A stretch of DNA of 64,000 nucleotides from Trileptium ribeirensis (taxonomy: Eukaryota; Nematoda; Enoplea; Enoplida; Thoracostomopsidae): assembly GCA_030248225.1 (NCBI GenBank), contig JASANE010000823.1, forward strand, positions 62,001-126,000, read 5' to 3'. Numbering within the stretch: the first letter of the stretch is position 1; each line of letters starts with the position of its first letter. Under the pieces are notes generated by a model. The model saw nothing but the letters and a program-made list of their open reading frames with translations, was not told the DNA's origin and did not search any database. Below, in pieces: positions 11,956 to 64,000 of the stretch. The position numbers and the translations under genes were made by a program.

Positions 11956-12654
11956 GTAAGTTACCGTGAACTTTTATGGATACAGTGATCATTTCAAATT
12001 GAATATATCTGTCGTAGATACAGGGACAAGTGATATTGTGGCTTCTCAAAAGCACCCACGAACCACTGCCATAATATAACATAAAAATATCTAGAGAAAT
12101 AAGCAACTTGTATTAAAAATTCACAAAATCTGCGCAACCTCGGCCAATGAAAAAATCGTGCCCAGATATGTTTTGGATGAGAATCAGCTTATTCTTTTCA
12201 GCAACTTGAAACAGCTTTTTAAAGTATTAAAATGAAAGCCATGACATTATACATGGTTCGTGGAAGTGTGCCAAGAGATGCAGGGATCATCCCAGGATGG
12301 TATGCCGGCCACTTCATTTTATATATTAAATTCAACCATCGCTACAGCATTCTTCGAAACTTTTATAATAATGAAATTAAATATTTAAAGTGTTACCACG
12401 AAAACCGCGAAATTGTTCATGATTTCTTTGGGAAGGGCGTATCAAACAGATATTTTTTGCGCAACTAGGCTAAGAATCACTCTGCGTTATTTAAATGACC
12501 AGCAAAATTTTATTTAAATTATAGCAGAACTACTCTATTCATTTTGATCATTGATGAAGAAAAACAAAAATTGAATCATTTTGGCATGTTCCTCGTTCTT
12601 TGATACCACACATTCTATGACCAAACAACCCAAGCCGAGGACTGGATTTTCCCT

Positions 12655-12750
12655 GCTTTTCGGCTCTCCTGCTGTGGCTTAACTCCCGATTCGACCGCGT
12701 TATAAATTTTTGATCGGAGTGCCTCCCGACTGATGACCCCGGACCATGAG
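12655..12750 (+). repeat. Short dispersed repeat, second copy near 26050-26130
   Basis: TTATAAATTTTTGATCGGAG followed by TGCCTCCCGACTGATGACCC is matched at 26080-26122 by TTATAAATTTTGAATCGGAG and TGCCTCCGTACTGATGCCCC. The upstream text is also similar (CTCTCCTGCTG and CTCTCCTCTCG). The function is unknown. Confidence 0.6.
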
Positions 12751-12819
12751 CGTTCGTACGGAAGCCAGCTGCCAATAATCTACTTTTATCTAAGTACTTA
12801 TATTGTATATTTTACATAC

Positions 12820-13115
12820 TAATATCTCGAGTGTGAGAGTGAGACGGAGCAAACGTGGTTGCTTTTCCTAAAACCTCTGGAACCCCGAACCCATTGAAAA
12901 CCTTAAAAATCAATCGTCAACTATTTGCGCTGGTCTCTAGATAACCAAACCATCGTATTCAGTCTACCGGAAAACCTATATTGACAATTCTTGATGACCT
13001 GTACGCAATACGTAACCAAATAACTTAAGACATACTATATTCTGGAAATGGGTTCAGTGACCTATACTCATGCATACCCATGAGATTGTCCCAGAGATAT
13101 CTGGGAAACTGCTGT
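12820..13115 (-). repeat. Satellite family S, about 170-bp units (minus orientation)
   Basis: This block carries the family landmarks GGAGCAAACGTGGTTGC, CCCATTGAAAACCTTAAAAA, TCTCTAGATAACCAAACCAT and GGAAATGGGTTCAGTGACC. The same landmarks recur at 52340-52710 and, split by a transposon, at 53839-55560. The complementary orientation is present at 20650-21560 and 42550-43050. It preserves the unoccupied sequence of the sites used by the Helitron-like and hAT-like elements downstream. Confidence 0.75.
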
Positions 13116-13929
13116 CGGCCCAGGATTGACGCATTCTTGGAAATTCATTGCTGAATTTCTATTTGTCTAATAGCTCTCGTCGAGAGGATTCGTTTAGTAC
13201 CAAATTTGACCCGGTAATATTGTTACAAAAAATTTTGCGGATCCGCAAAATCGTTCATAATTTTTCTGCCTTCTTCATATTTTTTCCGCGCGACCTGAGG
13301 CAATACCAGTAATGGATATATACTGGTGTTCTGTGGTGGTCAACCATCAGTTTATGCTAAAGCGACGATTCGTTTTTTGGATATTTTAACTCTAAACAGG
13401 TGTATTGGCGTCATAACAGGTTTTAAAACAGTTTTTCGCCACTGCTAAAATTTATTACGAAATCGCTATTCCAAAGAACGTTCGATGGCGAATTTTTTAA
13501 CAAAATTTTTTGCCTCTGTCTTTGGTGATTACTCATTTGGTTATGATTATCCCAGATTATTGGTTTTTGTGAAAAACGTGTTTACGATTAGCACTGTCTT
13601 ATGAAAACGATATCGTAAACTGGTGCGTTTTGTCATTTCCATAGTGTAGGCAAGGGTTTGGCAATCATATTTAAAAATATCATGATTGCTGTATTATTAC
13701 TTATTTAGTTATAGTTGTCACAAGTTGATAAACTAGTCGGTAGTGGAACTACATTTGTGAGCGGAGCTTGGGCTGTGGCATTACGAATGTTCTCAATTTT
13801 ATGTTCTTGTAACTACATTGCATAGGGTTTTATCATTGGTTTTATCATTTATATTTGAATTCTTCGACCCAAAAAAACCCTATAATGGTTTGATCGAAAC
13901 GATTATGTTTAGATAAATAACACAAATAT

Positions 13930-14165
13930 TGCAAAATTCTCTATTTTAGCTGCATAAAATTAACTAATTAGCTAATTACTAATTAACCACTCAAAATTTT
14001 TTAATCCCAAATATCAGGTGCACACTCTGACATGATAGGCTTTCAAACAAAAAAAGTTTTTTAAAATCCGTTCAGTTCCGAACGAACGAACGGACGGACA
14101 TCGACCTTTTTACTCCCAGACAGAAAATAAAAACGCTTCGCTCGGCTTCGCCGAGCTCCGCTCAA
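13930..14165 (+). repeat. Dispersed repeat with CTAATTA motifs and a GGACGGAC tail
   Basis: The order is: AACTAATTAGCTAATTACTA, then CAGGTGCACACTCTGAC, then CTTTCAAACAAAAAAAG, then GAACGGACGGACATCG, and last a CGCTTCGCTCGGCTTCG-type end. A parallel copy spans about 23880-24035 (ACTAATTAACTAAGG, CTTGCACCTGTC, CCTTTCAAAC, GGACGGACAGACGG, AACGCTTCGCTC). Both end in self-complementary GCTTCG/CGAAGC-rich sequence. It is probably a short non-autonomous element. Confidence 0.6.
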
Positions 14166-14599
14166 CAATTTGGAAAAACAGACTGGTTCATTTTTTGCTC
14201 ATTTGCCATTTTAGACGTTTTTTCGATTTAGCACATTACATGTAATTTGTATAAAAACACAGTATAGCCTATTTGACGGGACATTTTTACCACTTTTAAA
14301 TTTTTTTAAGAAATTTACATTTTTTACCACAATTTTTAAAAAAGTTACATCTTTTCGGTGAAGCAGTCGCTTTGAATTGTAGTTTTTGGCGATTTTTTAA
14401 TTGATATCTTGAAGTTAGCTTAATTTTTTTCATTATTTATGTGATAATTAGGATCAACTATCGCACAGGGAAAAACTCATCACTTCCTCAAAAGTTATTC
14501 GATGCCGCTAAATTTTACACACGTTTTGGTAAAAACAATAATCTCCTTATAGTTATAGCGAAAAAAATTTTTTTACCGATGATGTCATTTTGGGCTCCC

Positions 14600-15065
14600 A
14601 AATTGTCAGTTTAAACCGTTTTGGTGTTTTTAAACCGTATTTAACCATTCTATGTCATGTAAAATGATACTGATAGGCGAGAAATTGTTGCTGTTGGTGG
14701 GAATATTGACTTTAGCTTCCTATGTAGTAATCATTGATCATCAAAATTGTCAGTTTGGGCACCCAGAGTGTCAGTGTGAGCCGTTTTAGTATATGGGGAC
14801 CATATTTCAATATCTTATGCCGCGTAAAGTGATACAGGTATTCGAAAGTGGTTGCTGCGGGTGGGAATAGTGAGTTTGCCTGCCGATATAGTAATTATAT
14901 ATAGATTATCAAAAATGTTTTTTGGATTCCAAAGGTGTCTGTTTAAGCCGTTTCGATGTGTCAAGATCATATTTATGTATTCTATGTCATGTAAAGTGAT
15001 ACGCATAGACAAAAATGGTTGCTGTGGTGGTAATAGTGATTTTGACTGCTGAAAATAAGTCGGCA
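14600..15065 (+). repeat. Tandem repeat, three units of about 167 bp
   Basis: The anchor GTAAAATGATACTGATAGG (14657) recurs as GTAAAGTGATACAGG (about 14824) and GTAAAGTGATACGCATAG (about 14991). Each lies between a GTGTCAGT/GTTTAAGCCGTTT block and a GTTGCTG(T/C)GG(T/G)GG block. Short open frames on both strands in this stretch follow the repeat, not a gene. Confidence 0.75.
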
Positions 15066-15300
15066 CACCTTAAAACAACCCATATACTCTGGAACGCTAC
15101 GATGCAGCAAACAACAGTGCTCCGACGACAATACCATCGAATTCGGCGTTTTTGAAAGCTAAACATAAGAGTGTTTTGACGCTGCCACCTCGCAATAAGA
15201 TGCCGCAGAAGCAAAAATATTCTGTGAGAATAGGTCGGCAGACCTTAAAACACCCAGTATCTCACTGGAACGTCATCATACCACGGGTTTCCTGAAATAA
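15058..15300 (+). repeat. Two diverged copies of a GTCGGCA-ACCTTAAAAC unit
   Basis: GTCGGCACACCTTAAAACAA (about 15059) and GTCGGCAGACCTTAAAACAC (about 15234) start similar stretches that continue with CCATATACTCTGGAACG and CAGTATCTCACTGGAACG. The offset is about 174 bp. The array continues the satellite-rich block upstream of the gene. Confidence 0.6.
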
Positions 15301-16056
15301 TAAACTTATATTAAGCGTGCTCGAAAATTCATATTAGGATATCGTGACGCCCATATTTTACAATAGTTTGTAAGAAAGCAAAAAAAATGGTGCTCTGTGT
15401 AAATACATCGACGTAGCTTATTTGAACCCATAGCGGCCCATGGAGTCGCTTGACTAATAAGTAATTTACAGCAAAATTGTAGCTCTTGACGAGCTGATTT
15501 CAGGATGCGCTCTCCGTTTTTCGCTGCGAAACCTTTATCTCTAAATATAAATCGCGAAAGATAGATACCATGAAGGCCAGATTAAAAAAATGTGACTATT
15601 GACCCTTTGGGGCCAATCCAGTCCCGCAAGACGGCGGGTTTAGCATCTAACAAAAGGATACAAATAGAATGAATTTTTGATCGGCTAATCAGAAAGAAAG
15701 ATTTGTGAAGATCTATTCATCCAATGATGAGTTGTGATCTCTACAAACAGGCAAAAAAGAAATTTTTTCGATTTTTGCCGCTAACAAAGCTATAGGCGGA
15801 AACTCGCTCCGATGTGATATTATTGTCCACTAATGATGCTTTCGCTTCTCCAGGTGGTTGGATGGTAATCCCAACGTAATTTATTGCTGCTTATTTGTAA
15901 TAATAGCTATGGGGTAGGTTTTTTATGTATGGTAATATTTAGTATGTGGCATAAGTCTGGTTTATAAGCACATGTTATCTTTGTGCGAGCTATTTGCGAC
16001 AATGAGGAGTATTGCTAAACTATCTTGTGGTTTTACATTTCTTTTCATTTTTTCAG
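15300..16056. other. Sequence just upstream of the first recognised Prp28 exon
   Basis: A repeat-like stretch around GTAGCTCTTGACGAGCTGAT (15479) has relatives near 55635 (GTAGATCTCGATGAGTTGAT) and, reversed, near 42420. The first Prp28 exon seen (16057) begins with an acceptor, so the start codon must lie upstream. An ATG at 15862-15864 is directly followed by GTAATC and would join in frame, but that is weak evidence. The pyrimidine tract and TTTTTTCAG at 16040-16056 form the acceptor. Confidence 0.4.
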
Positions 16057-56661
<40,605 letters not shown>

Positions 56662-58590
56662 ATCCTTTTTTTGCCGATTTGCGACTTGGGAACTTCACTA
56701 CTGACTTTGGGTTCTTTGGTTCTTAATGAACTCTCTTGTGTCGTACTGCGTAAAATGTCAAATTGACCGCTTTCATGTCTTAAATACATGGCATTTTAGA
56801 ACTTTGTGGCAAGAATGCGTGGTCGGATAAAATGCATACACGTACATTGTCCAAAATGTATTTAGATAATTGTGTGTAAAGGCACCCACCCATAAGCAGT
56901 ATTTGAGCTTTGCGTTGTTTAAGCAGTTTATTCTATCTATGCCTATTATGTGGAAGTGGTCATTTTGGTGTGACCCGGGCCATCGCGACGGTCGAACACT
57001 CGTACAATCGGACCGGGTCGAGGTATTGCAAGGCCAGCTGGGCCAACCGTTGTCTTGAAAAGTGGATTTTGGTTGCGGCATGGTACAGCCCAGCCGACCC
57101 AATTATAAATGGGCTGGGCGAAGTTCTTGACAGCACATGTCGGAATGAATTCGAAGAAGGCACGGTGCAGGATTTGTGCCCGTTCTCACCCCTACAGTGC
57201 AGCCACGGACAGAAATAAAAGCAGTTGATTTGCAAATGTTTTCTGAGTACTGACTCGAGAAAGAGTCGTTTGTCTTTCACAGTTAAAATTGCCCAAAACT
57301 ACGTGTCGATTTTATCAACGTATAAGCCAGCATATGTGTCAATTTCATACTATACAAACACTATCGACGCATCTAAGCTTATAGACTTTGTGTTTATTGT
57401 CATGATGTGTAATCTGACATCTCTCAGCTTATTCAGCTAACGGAGTAATATTTATAACTTAATGTATATATAGTAAAATTTTGTTACTTCCGTTGAAAGA
57501 GCATTGTTGGGTGTTTGTGTTACGCTAACGCTGTCGCCGAAAACGATATCTGATTTTTTAAATGATAATCGACAATATATGTATTTGTCCTAAACACCTT
57601 AACACTTAAATTCTACGGTCTCCGCAAAGTAGTGGTGATCAGTAAACTAATGTTCTTTCAATATTAACACTTTCCAGTGTGTGGCAGTATACGTTCCGAC
57701 GCGCATACTGAATTTGTCATAGGTTGAGACTTTAGTAGACAACAGTTGAGAAATTTTGCGAGACAGAAAGTACTGGGAAATTTTGAGAAACTATAAAACG
57801 TCTAGGTTAACGGGGAGTATGAAGGTGGGAAATTTGAAAAAGCAAATATTGAAAGTGGAAACCAATGACATGGAAATGTTGAGAACCTGTTTTCAAGATT
57901 TCAGCTTCGTGTACCTTGGGACATTGAGAAGCGGGAAATTATTAGAAACGGGAGATTTTAAAGATCGAGAAATTTCGTGAAAATGAAGTTAGTTTCTGTT
58001 TTAAAGTATTTTCCAGGTCTCCTTTGAAGTTTTAGGAAACACCAGAATACTTTTACAGCCCAAAGCTTTTTGACTAACTTCAATATTTTATATGCCCCCT
58101 TTAAGAAAGAAGTTCGCGACCTGCCGACCTGGGCTTTTTCATTTGATTATATAGAGTCTACCATTTTTAGACTTGCGAACTATTGTTAGTTTCCGTACCT
58201 ATGATTAAAAATATCCTAAGCCAGAACGCGATGCATAAACGGTGTCAGAGCAGTTCGCATTTGTGGTCAGGCTTTAGGGGTTGATGCATATATATATACA
58301 ACTAACGCGCTGGCTATTGCTCCAGGGGATAGGCAGAGCACTCGGGTGTCCACTGCTGCGAACCGGTTTCTTAGGTATCACCTCCGTGCAATTAATGCAT
58401 TGGGGAAACCGGCGCCGTAAGGTTCGCATGAAGTAAAATGGTGCAGCTGTATATTCTTTTGTATGGTATATCTGTGTATACCTTTGTATGGTGCAGAAAT
58501 TTTACCTACCAACATGAAGAATAGAAGGTTGTATTATGTGCTTGTCTAATAGCCCAAGATTTCGAGAAATTTTTAAAATAGTTCCAAAAT
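56662..58590. other. 3' flank of Prp28, no further gene recognised
   Basis: The GC-richer part 56970-57210 is open in several frames on both strands but shows no domain. A SINE-like stretch with GATAGGCAGAGCACTCGGGT lies near 58328 but lacks a B box. No exon could be supported. Confidence 0.4.
57214..57219 (+). terminator. DDX23: Candidate polyadenylation signal AATAAA
   Basis: The first AATAAA I noticed downstream of the Prp28 stop (about 550 bp). It would give a 3' UTR that includes a GC-richer stretch around 56980-57190. Cleavage evidence is lacking. Confidence 0.4.
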
Positions 58591-58615
58591 TGTGATTTTC
58601 ATTACGAGGACGCCG

Positions 58616-58908
58616 GTGTCTTATGAAAAACTGTGCCCCTCTAACAGTGCAGTTTTTCATTTCCGCTGTATGATATTTTGCCCATCATTAAAAACAACAT
58701 GATATTATTGTTTACATTCGCCAATTTATAGTCAGTTACCATTCCAGAATCTTATATTACTTATAAAACTGATTATGATTTATTGCTATGGATCTGAGTG
58801 AACACTCAACCATCTTCAATTATCTGGTCAATTGTGTATATCCCGAAAGTATGTGCACCGTCGTTTAGGGGCACAAAATATTACGGGGGACGGTTTTTCA
58901 TACGACAC
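58616..58908. mobile_element. Small inverted-repeat element candidate, about 293 bp
   Basis: The left end GTGTCTTATGAAAAACTGTG and the reverse complement of the right end GTGTCGTATGAAAAACCGTC match at most positions. The left end also contains a perfect 11-bp hairpin (ATGAAAAACTG at 58622-58632 and CAGTTTTTCAT at 58650-58660). A clean target duplication is not visible. Confidence 0.5.
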
Positions 58909-58909
58909 A

Positions 58910-61080
58910 GGACACTGGTTGAGCGTGATTCGTGCACATAATTTCATGCGTGTATAGTTTTGCTCATATGAAATAAATGATTTCTTTTCAGTTGTAATGT
59001 TTATTTGTCATCGTGATGTTCCACCGCTTCGTAGGGATGCGTGTGGGCCGATTTCATACTTTTGGGGAAATATAACCTGGAATTCGATTGAAAACACCCC
59101 GCAAGTTTAGTTGCTCCATGTTTGGTTCCAGCATGGAGCGGTCGTGTTATACTGTATCTATGTTTGTTTTATAATTTTTCTTAGCCAGAGGGCACCCTTG
59201 TCGCGTATTTATGTTTATGAATTGTCGTAAGATCAAAGTTTATGAGCGCTTTTATGTAGTTAGGAACAACCAGTCCAACTGATATGCAATGAGTTCAAAA
59301 ATTTTGACATGGAACCGCAACCGAGGGGTATTGAACAACAAAGACTATTATTAGTAAACAGGCCCCAAATCGCGCATTCGGGGCAATCAAATCCCAAAGG
59401 GTATGTACTAAAGCATCCCATTAATCGTTGTCTTTTTAAATGCTCACAATTTTATCAAAACATTCTAAATGATAAAATTTAGGAACTAGTACCTCAAGCG
59501 TGTACTCATATATATGTATACTTGACTGAAAACTGGTGCATCTACGCCCCACGGGTTTGGTCAGCATCTACAAAATTAACCTAGTACACTCAAATTTATC
59601 ATATTTTTTACTTAAAACTCTAAGGACCAAATTACTACACCTATGTCAATATGTTCGTTTTCATTAGCAGGCGACCTGCCAGCCCGCATACCTGATCCCG
59701 CCCACGGCCGCCTACTCCTTTGCGATATTCTGAAAATGAACAAAATACAAAAATAATTTATATTAATTTATTGCACCCGTAGGCGTTGGTTTCTCCTCTC
59801 CGCCGTGCACCTCTGAGCTAACCCGCGCGAGGTTCAGTTGTTTTTGTTGTAGTTGTCCATGCGGTTCTGGGTACTAATTCGCACCGCAACTAAACTTAAC
59901 CTGCGCCCACTAACTATCCTATTTTGTAAAACCCGATGTCGAATCCACATCCATTGTTAGCGAACAAGTAAGAAAGAGAATCGATTCATTGCTAGCCGAG
60001 AATTAGTGATTCGCAATGGGCCAATAACAGTTATACGACAATTATTAGTTTTCACTTAGAAAAGCATTGATGTTTATAACAATGTCCTGTTTATCTACCC
60101 GGAAAAAAACTTATTTATTAATGTTTCTCATTTGATATTAACAGTTGTTTTGTTTATATGCCGGTTTGGGGTTTTAATAGCTGTGTATATACTTCTGCAT
60201 GTGCTTCAGTTTATAAATTTTGAAGTTTAACCTTTACTGTTGAAGACACGAGAAAATAAACGAAACAGGGGTAAACAAAATGTATAAAGACGAAGACCCG
60301 ATGCAGTATATTAGACAGTTGAGCGCAAAATTAGTACAGCTCTGGTTGTTTTTCGTTACTGTTTGGCGGTATGTCGCCGTTTTGCTTTTATAATTTAGTA
60401 GTGTGATTTTCTCAAGATGGTCTTTCCTCGTGTAGCGTGAAGGAAAGCCTGGCCTGGTTTCTTGAATTGGAAAGTCTATTTTGAACTGAGCCTAGCTTTC
60501 ACAAATAGCGCCGTCCTTGCGGGTGTTGAAGCGTCAGGCAGACGCTCCGCGCCTGAAAGTGCTTGCACCCACAGAACCTCGAAACTTTAGAAGTCTGGTT
60601 GAAATTCTCAAAAAACTTCTCTTATTCTGTTCTCGACTGGTTACCCTACCCGGTGGGCATAATTCGTGAGGAGGTTGTAATGTATCCGTCGGGTAGCCCA
60701 ATATTTACATTTGGTAACAAGTTTTGCGCAAAATTCTAGAAATTAATTTATGCTCTCCCGTGTAGAGTTATAAATTGTTCGGGTTAGACAGACCTGAAAC
60801 GCAGAAGCCATTCGTATCGTAAGTCGGAGGAGATTAGTAATGGCTCGCTTACGTTAATTTTTGGGCACCGTGGCTCAGCTACGTCCTAATAGTGGGCGGT
60901 GCATGGAGTATGTGCGCGTAACAACATAGCAACTACAACGGACATATGCGCCAGTCTGCCATGACTGTGTGGATTTTTTATCAGTCAGCGCTGACAATGT
61001 AATAATATGTTCTTAATAGCCCAAGCCGACACTATAGTATATCGATCGTAGACATCTTAATGAATAAATGATGTTGTGGG
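58910..61080. other. Non-coding sequence, one shared dispersed repeat
   Basis: Around 59920-60000, TCGAATCCACATCCATTGTT and neighbouring text match 4600-4685 in reverse orientation. No gene or RNA was recognised in the rest. Confidence 0.4.
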
Positions 61081-61089
61081 GCAAATTGC

Positions 61090-61510
61090 GGCAGCTCTCC
61101 GACGCTGTAAATTTAAATATTGGCAGCTGTCCAGCGCAGGAAATTCAAGTTTTCGCAGCTGTCCAACTCTGCAAATTTAAATTTTGGCAGTTGTCCGGCG
61201 CAAGAAATTCAAATCTTGGCAGATGTCTAACAACGCTGTAAGTTTAAATTTTGGCAGTAGTCCAATGCGAAAATTTCAAATTTTGGCAGTTGTTTAATGT
61301 TGTATGTTTTAATTTTGGCAGTTGTCCAGTGCAGGAAATTCAGATTTTGGCAGCTGTCAAATGCTGTAAATTTAAATTTTGGCAGTAGTCCAGTGCGAAA
61401 ATTTCAAATTTTGGCAGTTGTTCAATGCTGTATGTTTAAATTTTGGCAGCTGTACAATGCTGTTAATGCAATTTTGGCAGTTTTCGAGCGCGAAAAATTA
61501 AAATTTTTCA
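61090..61510 (+). repeat. Minisatellite, about twelve units of 32-34 bp with TTTTGGCAG
   Basis: TTTTGGCAGNTGTCCA-type cores recur at about 61120, 61152, 61186, 61217, 61250, 61283, 61315, 61347, 61379, 61413, 61442 and 61472. Two unit types tend to alternate: one with GCTGTAAATTTAAA and one with GCGCAGGAAATTCAAA. So the higher-order unit is a dimer of about 65 bp. The open frame 61297-61527 merely reads through it. Confidence 0.95.
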
Positions 61511-62940
61511 GCGCGGTAAATAGCTAGGTCACGGCACACACAAATTAAACGTAAATGAGCCATAACATTAGAAATAATCTTTTGAACCATCATTAATAGT
61601 TCAGTTTATATCCTCGTAAGATTTTCAAAACGATCATGTTTATGCCCTCGTCATGGTATTTATTTATAAATGACTGTCGACCGCAGGACTAGCCTCTCTG
61701 TGGTTGGGCGGCAGCATTAGTTATGTTCTGGGCATGATACGGTGAGCATTTAGCTTCCGGTTAGTCTCTCTTGGTTAACTCTTTGATAAACTCGATTGGT
61801 TTAATTTTGAACTAAAGACCACACTGGTTATTGAGGAGCGATGTCTCGGCTGTTGACTGCTATTATGCAAGTGGCTCCAGGATCATCGTAACTACTGAGT
61901 AACCTAACTACATTTGTTGACGCGTTCACGCCTCGTCAATCGGCGGGCAGAATAAAAAAAGAGGATGGAGGCACTTGCGACCCGAGTCAGCGAAAAAACT
62001 AAATCAGAGCAAAGATAGTCACTGAGGCTACCACACAAATTCGAGTTCATATCCTCGTTAGATTTTGCTAATGCTGTGAGAATATTATACATAAAATCCT
62101 AGGCTTATACTCTTACGCCGTGCCGCGACGGCAGGGAGCCTTGTGATCACTTTGAAACGAAATCAAGTTCGTTGGGCTGGCAAAGTCACCCTGCACGCAG
62201 GCAGACGCGGCATCAGCCCTCAAATTATCTTCCAGATAAGTCTCAGCGACGTTGATATTTAAAGATGATGTTGGAGGAACGAGGTCACGATTTCGTAAAG
62301 ACCGGCGATGCACCAGTAACTCCAGGCCTAGTTCTAAACTAACAAGGATCGTAAATGATTTAAACGAGTCATTCAAAATTCAAATATTGGAATTAGACCA
62401 AGAAATGGTTCATGCTTCTTTTAAGTTTACTCGCCTAAGGATTATACCCAAAGTTTGGGTTCGATGAGTACTCGAGTAAATTAGGAATTCTAGCGTACCC
62501 TTCTTCATATCTCGAAGTATTTTAAATTACATTCGGGCTCTTAAAATTATTGGATTATAATTATTTTACAAGACGGCGAGCCCGTGTTGTCCTCATTTGG
62601 TTCAGGGCTCACTCAAAATATTTAGGTTAACTCTAAGTTGACGCTCTCTTTAGTCATGTTTGTCGAGCTTAATGATCGAAATCCGTAATCGGCAAGTCTA
62701 ATTTAGTTATTGATGTGAGTCACCAAATCTTTGAACCCGCCATCGGACACCAGGATGACGTGATGATTCTGCACGGTTTCAAGTTGTCGACACATGCTGT
62801 CACTCAGTACCAACGCCGTTTTCTTGTCTATTGGATTGGTGGTGATACTATGACGACCGACCAACTGCTGAACACTGTATTTGGTAATATTTCAAATTAT
62901 TTAAACTATGAAATTATAATAAAAATGTGTATATACACCC
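61510..62940. other. Non-coding or unrecognised sequence
   Basis: Several short open frames on both strands (for example 62113-62376 minus and 62252-62467 plus) overlap each other and show no domain I recognise. Nothing is called. Confidence 0.35.
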
Positions 62941-62942
62941 AC

Positions 62943-63076
62943 CTTTTTGAGTTCTTTGCGGGACTCATAATCCAATTCTTGTTGAGATGAAACAACAAAA
63001 CCAGTCTCAACCATATCTGCCTTCAAAATCAGGACGGTGTATTTTTCCAGGGTGTTGCGATAACCGCGCACACCAA
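62943..63076 (-). CDS. Possible exon of an unknown gene on the minus strand
   Basis: Within a 158-codon open frame (62901-63377 minus) the stretch GVRGYRNTLEKYTVLILKAD, MVETGFVVSSQQELDYESRK and ELKK reads like conserved protein. It ends exactly at a donor-like GTGGGT, and TTCCAG precedes it. I do not recognise the family and see no neighbouring exon within the window. It could be part of a gene running off the window, or chance. Confidence 0.22.
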
Positions 63077-63519
63077 CTGGAACATTAAACTTTCCGAAAA
63101 AAACCCGTCGCGTCGTGCTTCGACAACGACTCACAATAGCGACGCTATTCTCCATAATAGCTATTGCAACCATTATGGGGTTAAAAACCAACTTTTGAAA
63201 CAACGGGAAGGTTGGGAGTGACCCTCGAGGTAATGGTTTGATCAACCAACCATTACACCGAGTCGAAAGCAGAAAAACTCCAACACTGAGAAGCGTTCCA
63301 TGATTAAATAAAAGATTAGTTTTCTTAGTGCACTTGGGTTTCAGCTTCCAATGTTTGGCGTCACTTCCATTAATCATTTATAGCATAGATACTGCGATGT
63401 AATTACACCCAAAAAAATGTAAATTCGGGTTGGTATCCATAGTTTAACTACAGTGGGTGCAATATGACCCTGTATAAAATGATCTGATATTCCATCTCTA
63501 TGTTTTCGAGCACGCTCAT

Positions 63520-64000
63520 TTCATTTTTTAATAAAGCTAATAAGCTAGCTAATAATTTAATAACTTTTCAAACAATAGTCATAAAGTAGTAAAAATTCAT
63601 AACTATATGTTTTCTAATATACTGATTTCATTTTTGCTGCTTAAATAAAAATTCGTTACACAGCTAATATGTGATATATGTTATCAACTATGAGGAATTT
63701 AATTATTTTATTAAAATTTGCATAGGTTACATAGCTAATATGTTTATTACTTATTCGTTAATAACTTTATAACTATTAGCAGTAAAGTTACCAAAATTGG
63801 TAACTATATGTTTTCGACTATGGGGAATTTATTTATTTTAATAAAATTTGCATAGGTTACATAGCTAATAGTTTACGGACTATTTGTTAATAACATGATA
63901 ACTATTAGTAGTAAAGTTACCAAAATTGGTAACTATATGTTTTCGACTATGGGGAATTTATTTATTTTAATAAAATTTGCATAGGTTACATAGCTAACAG
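63520..64000 (+). repeat. AT-rich tandem repeat, unit about 129 bp, runs off the window
   Basis: GGTTACATAGCTAATATG (63725), GGTTACATAGCTAATAG (63855) and GGTTACATAGCTAACAG (63983) mark near-identical units containing AAAGTTACCAAAATTGGTAA and TATGTTTTCGACTATGGGG. More diverged units precede them from about 63540. TTACCAAAATTGGTAA is a perfect palindrome in each unit. Confidence 0.93.

Noticed and set aside
56870..57280. Overlapping open frames on both strands downstream of Prp28
   Set aside because: No family similarity recognised in any frame; likely 3' UTR or flank of higher GC content.
58315..58390. Possible tRNA around GATAGGCAGAGCACTCGGGT
   Set aside because: No B box, no cloverleaf pairing; at best a SINE-like fragment.
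61297..61527. 76-codon frame of repeated FWQL-type segments
   Set aside because: Pure translation of the 33-bp minisatellite.

Overview
The window is eukaryotic DNA, probably from an invertebrate animal. It is AT-rich, has long GT-AG introns, carries decayed non-LTR retrotransposons, and is full of tandem repeats and short DNA transposons. The sequence alone does not settle the species. The retrotransposon types and long introns would suit a flatworm or another lophotrochozoan, but that is a guess.

There is one certain gene. It encodes the spliceosomal DEAD-box RNA helicase Prp28 (DDX23, U5-100K) on the + strand, from 16057 to the stop at 56661. I place 15 coding exons, all joined in a consistent reading frame by GT-AG introns of about 0.3 to 7.8 kb. 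Together they give 802 residues, close to the 820 of the human protein. All helicase motifs are intact. Only the extreme N-terminus and start codon are missing; they must lie on one or more exons upstream of 16057 that I could not fix.

Region by region: 1-16 kb is intergenic or upstream sequence with several tandem repeat arrays and a 5'-truncated, internally deleted LINE (about 9.0-10.2 kb, minus strand). 16-56.7 kb is the Prp28 gene. Its introns hold satellite arrays, two more antisense LINE remnants (23.99-25.79 and 43.68-44.33 kb), two copies of a Helitron-like element plus a truncated relative, minisatellites, a palindromic 371-bp MITE candidate and a Tc1/mariner-type MITE. The last long intron (49.4-56.4 kb) also holds a 1472-bp hAT-like element that carries a frameshifted SGNH-hydrolase-like ORF between long internal inverted repeats. 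56.7-64 kb is downstream sequence with a 33-bp minisatellite, a small inverted-repeat element, one possible unassigned exon on the minus strand and a satellite running off the window end.

The most interesting points are: the SGNH-hydrolase ORF inside a hAT-like element with an 8-bp target duplication; three DNA transposons (hAT-like, Helitron-like, mariner MITE) each inserted in satellite arrays, so that empty sites can be read from neighbouring units; several unrelated satellite families that share a period near 165-175 bp; and the same satellites lying in opposite orientations in different introns of one transcript.
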